Source of the DNA: DAOQAK01 sp043801235 | GTDB lineage: Bacteria > Bacteroidota > Bacteroidia > Bacteroidales > CG2-30-32-10 | Direction of reading: 5' to 3' | Assembly: GCA_043801235.1 (NCBI GenBank) | Contig: JAZDMF010000385.1 | Coordinates: 1-9,352, forward strand | Length of the DNA stretch: 9,352 nucleotides | Shown: piece by piece, positions 6,423 to 9,352 of the stretch | How the letters are laid out: each line of letters begins with the position of its first letter | Position numbering within the stretch: position 1 is the first letter of the stretch | The notes under the pieces: model-generated | The model's database searches: none | What the model was told of the DNA's origin: nothing | Seen by the model: the letters and a program-made list of their open reading frames with translations, nothing else | Program-made: the position numbers and the translations under genes

Positions 6423-6542
6423 ACAGAATTGAAAGGGAGGCAAGGTGAAGCGGCGACAAGACTAAGAAACGATGCCGAAAAGATAAAAAAAAACAGACTA
6501 AAGAATAGAATAATAAATTTGAAATTTGATTTTTAAAATTGA

Positions 6543-6608
6543 CTAATGACCTAATGACAGCTACCTGTCCTGCACCAAGGGTCGGGAAGCATAATGACCA
6601 TGAATGAC
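6543..6608. repeat. AATGAC direct repeats flanking an imperfect inverted repeat
   Basis: CTAATGAC occurs twice in tandem (6543-6550, 6551-6558). Further copies of the AATGAC core lie at 6593-6598 and 6603-6608. Between the two pairs sits an imperfect inverted repeat: arms 6560-6571 and 6579-6590 (GCTACCTGTCCT against GGGTCGGGAAGC), loop GCACCAA, with two mismatches and two G-T pairs over 12 positions. The layout resembles a decayed palindromic repeat or miniature element in spacer DNA. Confidence 0.5.
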
Positions 6609-6621
6609 GCTGCGTAGCAGC
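6609..6621. repeat. Short GC-rich hairpin
   Basis: GCTGC (6609-6613) and GCAGC (6617-6621) pair around GTA, directly after the AATGAC repeats. No T-run follows. It may be part of the same decayed repeat block. Confidence 0.35.
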
Positions 6622-6736
6622 AAATAACTATTGAATTATAATCATGGGATAATCTGTGCTTTATATTTTAGCAACATTAATTTTCGTTATAAATTATTCC
6701 GAACCATTGATATAATATCAGGGATATAAATATTTT

Positions 6737-6744
6737 TATATTTG
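6737..6744 (+). promoter_or_regulatory. -7 box of the 2-oxoacid oxidoreductase operon
   Basis: TATATTTG followed by CAGCG is an exact TAnnTTTG -7 box. The -33 element is not clear: the nearest ATTG (6706-6709) is 27 bp away, longer than the usual 19-21. A start near 6750 would give a leader of about 80 nt before ATG 6834. Confidence 0.45.
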
Positions 6745-6833
6745 CAGCGTATTTCAAGGGTTTTAGAGTTGAGTGCCACAACAGGAAATATAAATTAACT
6801 ATTCGAATTATTTAATTTAAATATCCTTTTCAT

Positions 6834-7949
6834 ATGTCCGGAAAAAATATTTTTACCGATAACAGCAGGTTGATTACCGAATCACTGGTGAGGGCGGGAG
6901 CTGATGTATTTATTGGCTACCCGATAACCCCTGCTAACCTGCTTTATTACTATTCGTCCAAACGCTTCCCTGTGTTTATGGCTGCTCCTGACGAAATCAC
7001 AACGGTTCAATGGATGTGTGGCTTTGCTGCTTCAGGAAAACTTCCAGTAACCGCTACTTCTTTCCCTGGCTACGCCTTAATGATCGAAGGGATTAATATG
7101 GCGGTGATGATGGAGTTACCTTTGGTTGTCATTCTTGTACAGCGACTCGGCCCTGCCACCGGAACTGCTACCATGGGTGCCCAGGGCGACCTTGCTCTGC
7201 TTAACGGAACCATCTCTGGCGGTATGCCCGTCCCATCATTCTGCTTGAGTCATCCCGAAGATTGCTGGGAAATCCCTGTGAAGGCATTGGAAGTTGCTGT
7301 AAAACTCAGGACTCCCGTTGTCATCCTCACTTCCAAAGAAGAAGTAATGACCATGTCGAATATTGATATCAACAATCTGAAGGATATTAAAAAAATTGAA
7401 AGAAAATATTACCAAGGCGAAGAAGCCTATTTACCTTATAATGCAGACGAAACCCTTGTACCACCTTTCCTTCCGCTTACTGATACCATGCATCAGGTGA
7501 GAATTACGGCTTCAACGCACGATACCAGGGGTATTCTGCAAAATTCCACCAAAGAAGCACTTGATAATTCCAAAAGGTTGAATAATAAAGTGACTCAGAA
7601 TCTACATGAATTTACCTATTATGAAATTGATGAGGAAGCAGGAGCGGATACCATAATTTTGTCTTACGGGATTACTGCACAATCAAGCTGTGAAGCGGTG
7701 TCATCACTGAGATCTGGCGGGCATAAAATTTCCCTTCTTATTGCAAAAACTATTTTCCCCGTGCCACATCATTACTTTGAAATATTAAACAAGTATAAAA
7801 ATATAGTGGTTGCTGAAGAAAATTACAGCGGACAGTACCGTAAGATTCTTTTTGGTGCTGAGCATTCAGCACATATTACGGGAGTTAATGAATTTGGGAG
7901 GATGATAAGTCCCGACTTAATTGTAAAGGAGGTACTGAACCATGCATAA
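6834..7949 (+). CDS. korA: 2-oxoacid:ferredoxin oxidoreductase, alpha subunit
   Basis: The 371-residue protein is the alpha subunit of a CoA-dependent 2-oxoacid:ferredoxin oxidoreductase (KorA/VorA type). It holds the pyrimidine-binding domain for thiamine diphosphate (residues about 5-185), including YPITP (29-33), Glu54 in the DEITT segment (likely contact to the cofactor aminopyrimidine) and the RLGPATGTATMGAQGDL substrate loop (104-120). The C-terminal part (about 255-371) is the transketolase C-like domain (TIILSYGITAQSSCEAV, then FPVP). The gamma domain that many KorA proteins carry at the N-terminus is absent here and is found fused to the beta subunit. The gene is first in a two-gene operon and overlaps the next gene by 8 bp. 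Substrate (2-oxoglutarate, branched-chain 2-oxoacids or another) cannot be set from sequence alone, so the symbol is provisional. Confidence 0.88.
   Translation: MSGKNIFTDNSRLITESLVRAGADVFIGYPITPANLLYYYSSKRFPVFMAAPDEITTVQWMCGFAASGKLPVTATSFPGYALMIEGINMAVMMELPLVVILVQRLGPATGTATMGAQGDLALLNGTISGGMPVPSFCLSHPEDCWEIPVKALEVAVKLRTPVVILTSKEEVMTMSNIDINNLKDIKKIERKYYQGEEAYLPYNADETLVPPFLPLTDTMHQVRITASTHDTRGILQNSTKEALDNSKRLNNKVTQNLHEFTYYEIDEEAGADTIILSYGITAQSSCEAVSSLRSGGHKISLLIAKTIFPVPHHYFEILNKYKNIVVAEENYSGQYRKILFGAEHSAHITGVNEFGRMISPDLIVKEVLNHA
7925..7932 (+). promoter_or_regulatory. Ribosome binding site inside korA for the beta-gamma gene
   Basis: AAAGGAGG lies 9 nt before the ATG at 7942 and within the last codons of the alpha gene. 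It supports this start and suggests translational coupling across the 8-bp overlap (7942-7949). Confidence 0.65.
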
Positions 7950-9207
7950 AGTTTATCTTTCAGAAACCGAGTTGCCTTTTTGCAAAGGTTGCGGCCATGC
8001 CTTAATTTCAGAGAATACCGACAAAGCACTGCAGAAACTCGGGATTCCACTCCTTGATGTGATTCTTGTCACCGACATTGGTTGCCATGGTATAATTGAT
8101 AAGTGTTTTAAAACACATACTGTTCACGGCCTGCATGGAAGGTCGGTTGCCCTGGCGTCGGGCATTACTGCAGGGCTGAATAATCCTGACAAAAAAGTCA
8201 TTGCTTTTATCGGCGATGGTGGTGCTACCATAGGGATGCAGCACCTGATTGATGCTGCACACCACAAGTTCAACCTTACTGTTGTTCTCCATAATAATTT
8301 CCTGTACGGCATGACCGGAGGGCAACCCAGCGAATTCACACCCTGTGGCTTTAAAACTCCCACTCATACAGAAGGGGCGAAACGCAAAGGTTTCGACATT
8401 TGCGAAATGATCACTGCAGCAGGTGCAACTTATGTCTCCAGAGTAATTGGGATTGGTGACTTTTCGGAACAACTGGCGGCAGCATACGCGAAGAAAGGTT
8501 TCTCATTGGTGGAAGTCATGGAAGTTTGCCCTAGTTATGCTGTGAAATCGAACCCCGGCATGAAGCTGGCCAGGGTTGTAGAAGAAGCAGGGCTGGCTGT
8601 GAAAGTTTTCGCCGACAATAAAGATGATGCTTTTACGGTTGATTACAGGGAGCAGACAAAATCGCTGATTGATGAAAAAAATATTATCGCTCCTAAATAT
8701 ACTTCATCGCTGAAAGGATCCATGCGCATTATGATCAACGGTTCTGCAGGAGAAGGTGTGCAGCTGGCTGCCGAATTTTTTGCAAAATCGGCTGTCAGCG
8801 CAGGATTAAACGTTACCAAAAAAGGAAGTTATCCCGTAACTGTTGGTATTGGATTTTCTTCTTCTGACATTATTATTTCTTCTGAAAAGATATTGTACAC
8901 CGGATCTGTCAATCCCGATGTGGTGATCATTATTTCAAAAGACGGGCTTGATTTTGCTCAGTCAAAAATTAAAAACATGAATGCAGGGATTGTATATATT
9001 GACAGTAGTCTTGAAGCGCCTGTAACAAAAGCAAAAGTTATAAAAATAAATTTCCGCGGGAAAGTTCCGGTAAAAAATTCTGCCCTGTACAGTTTGTTTT
9101 ATTTCCTGCATCATTCAAGCGTATTCTCTTTGCTGTCATTAACTGATGCTGTTTCGGAAAGTCCTGTCTCTGCCAAAATGGATTTATCCAAGTTCATGGA
9201 ATTTTAG
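7942..9207 (+). CDS. korB: 2-oxoacid:ferredoxin oxidoreductase, fused beta and gamma subunits
   Basis: The 421-residue protein joins two subunits that are usually separate or arranged otherwise. Residues 1 to about 245 are the beta subunit. FCKGCGH (Cys14, Cys17), Cys48 in TDIGCHG and Cys196 in EVCPSY match the four ligands of the single 4Fe-4S cluster of archaeal-type beta subunits. GDGGATIG (91-98) through NN (118-119) and YGMTGGQ (122-128) is the thiamine diphosphate and Mg site. Residues about 259-400 are a gamma domain (MIMINGSAGEGVQ-like start at 261-274, then YPVTVGIGFSSSDIIIS), thought to help CoA-dependent turnover. No delta-type ferredoxin domain is present, so electrons should leave from the single cluster to soluble ferredoxin. 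Substrate is unresolved. Confidence 0.87.
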   Translation: MHKVYLSETELPFCKGCGHALISENTDKALQKLGIPLLDVILVTDIGCHGIIDKCFKTHTVHGLHGRSVALASGITAGLNNPDKKVIAFIGDGGATIGMQHLIDAAHHKFNLTVVLHNNFLYGMTGGQPSEFTPCGFKTPTHTEGAKRKGFDICEMITAAGATYVSRVIGIGDFSEQLAAAYAKKGFSLVEVMEVCPSYAVKSNPGMKLARVVEEAGLAVKVFADNKDDAFTVDYREQTKSLIDEKNIIAPKYTSSLKGSMRIMINGSAGEGVQLAAEFFAKSAVSAGLNVTKKGSYPVTVGIGFSSSDIIISSEKILYTGSVNPDVVIIISKDGLDFAQSKIKNMNAGIVYIDSSLEAPVTKAKVIKINFRGKVPVKNSALYSLFYFLHHSSVFSLLSLTDAVSESPVSAKMDLSKFMEF

Positions 9208-9352
9208 ATTAAGGTGAGTTCAGGTTAAATAGTTTTGATTATTGGAATTTTGAAAATTGAAATTTATTTGTTCCCAATAGCTATCGGAATGGAATTTGTG
9301 GTTTGGAATTTTCATAGCTCTGCTTTTGCTGGCGATTAATTATGAGTTCATA
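9208..9352. other. AT-rich sequence after the oxidoreductase operon
   Basis: No gene is visible to the window edge. The stretch has GGAATTT and GAAATTT-type low-complexity runs like those at 6516-6540 and a degenerate palindrome at 9271-9290. No classical intrinsic terminator follows the stop at 9207. Confidence 0.4.
9271..9290. repeat. Degenerate palindrome centred on ATAGCTAT
   Basis: The 20 bases read TTCCCAATAG then CTATCGGAAT; seven of ten positions pair about the centre. It looks like a decayed copy of a perfect ATTCCGATAG/CTATCGGAAT palindrome, a type of intergenic repeat I recall from Bacteroidota genomes but could not verify here. Confidence 0.35.

Larger units (their letters stand above)
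6405..6833 (+). other. 429-bp gene-free region with hairpins and short direct repeats
   Basis: No convincing gene lies here. A TTG-initiated frame at 6429-6536 (35 residues, basic) has no family resemblance. The first half holds a small hairpin next to the upstream stop (6407-6422), low-complexity AAATTTGAAATTTGA-like sequence (6516-6530), four AATGAC copies, an imperfect 31-nt inverted repeat (6560-6590) and a GCTGC/GCAGC hairpin (6609-6621). The second half is AT-rich and carries a TATATTTG promoter box (6737-6744) for the oxidoreductase operon, leaving a leader of about 80 nt. Confidence 0.6.

Noticed and set aside
6407..6428. Intrinsic terminator after the DUF6340-type gene
   Set aside because: The stem is AT-rich and short and no T-run follows.
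6429..6536. Small basic TTG-initiated reading frame of 35 residues
   Set aside because: It has no ribosome site or family resemblance and runs into low-complexity repeat sequence.
8008..8472. Long minus-strand reading frames inside the beta-gamma gene and similar antisense frames inside other genes
   Set aside because: They lie opposite genes with clear family motifs, show no motif of their own and are explained by codon bias of the sense strand.

Overview
The window looks like a low-GC Bacteroidota chromosome, probably an anaerobic member of the Bacteroidales or a relative. Several things point there. Secreted proteins begin at Gln after the signal cleavage site. Lipoproteins are abundant. 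A DUF6340-type lipoprotein is present. Upstream regions carry TAnnTTTG-like -7 boxes, the promoter form used by this phylum. A ferredoxin-dependent 2-oxoacid oxidoreductase suggests anaerobic carbon metabolism. I see no rRNA, tRNA, CRISPR array, intact insertion sequence or phage gene.

Layout. (1) 1-882: AT-rich sequence, then a minus-strand gene for a two-domain iron-sulfur protein (Fer4_19-like plus CDGSH). (2) 835-1269: a 38-nt near-perfect palindrome directly followed by an N-terminally truncated aconitase/LeuD-type swivel-domain gene. (3) 1455-3029, minus strand: a lipoprotein gene whose signal peptide is split by a single-base frameshift, and a secreted SH3b-domain protein. (4) 3068-4033, plus strand: a multi-spanning membrane protein, divergent from the SH3b gene across only 38 bp. 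(5) 4044-5204, minus strand: a two-gene unit of an outer-membrane beta-barrel followed 9 bp later by a small lipoprotein. (6) 5328-6404, plus strand: a DUF6340-type lipoprotein with C-terminal TPR-like helices. (7) 6405-6833: gene-free DNA with short direct repeats and hairpins, plus a good -7 box. (8) 6834-9207: a two-gene operon for a 2-oxoacid:ferredoxin oxidoreductase with an alpha subunit and a fused beta-gamma subunit, overlapping by 8 bp. (9) 9208-9352: AT-rich DNA with another degenerate palindrome.

How the genes work together. The clear functional unit is the oxidoreductase operon, which should oxidatively decarboxylate (or reductively form) a 2-oxoacid with CoA and pass electrons to ferredoxin. 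Genes between 1455 and 6404 are mostly envelope proteins of unknown function. Only the barrel and lipoprotein pair looks co-transcribed. I do not see a complete new defence or mobile system. The most unusual points are the truncation of the swivel-domain gene at a palindrome, the frameshift in an otherwise well-equipped lipoprotein gene, and the beta-gamma fusion in the oxidoreductase.
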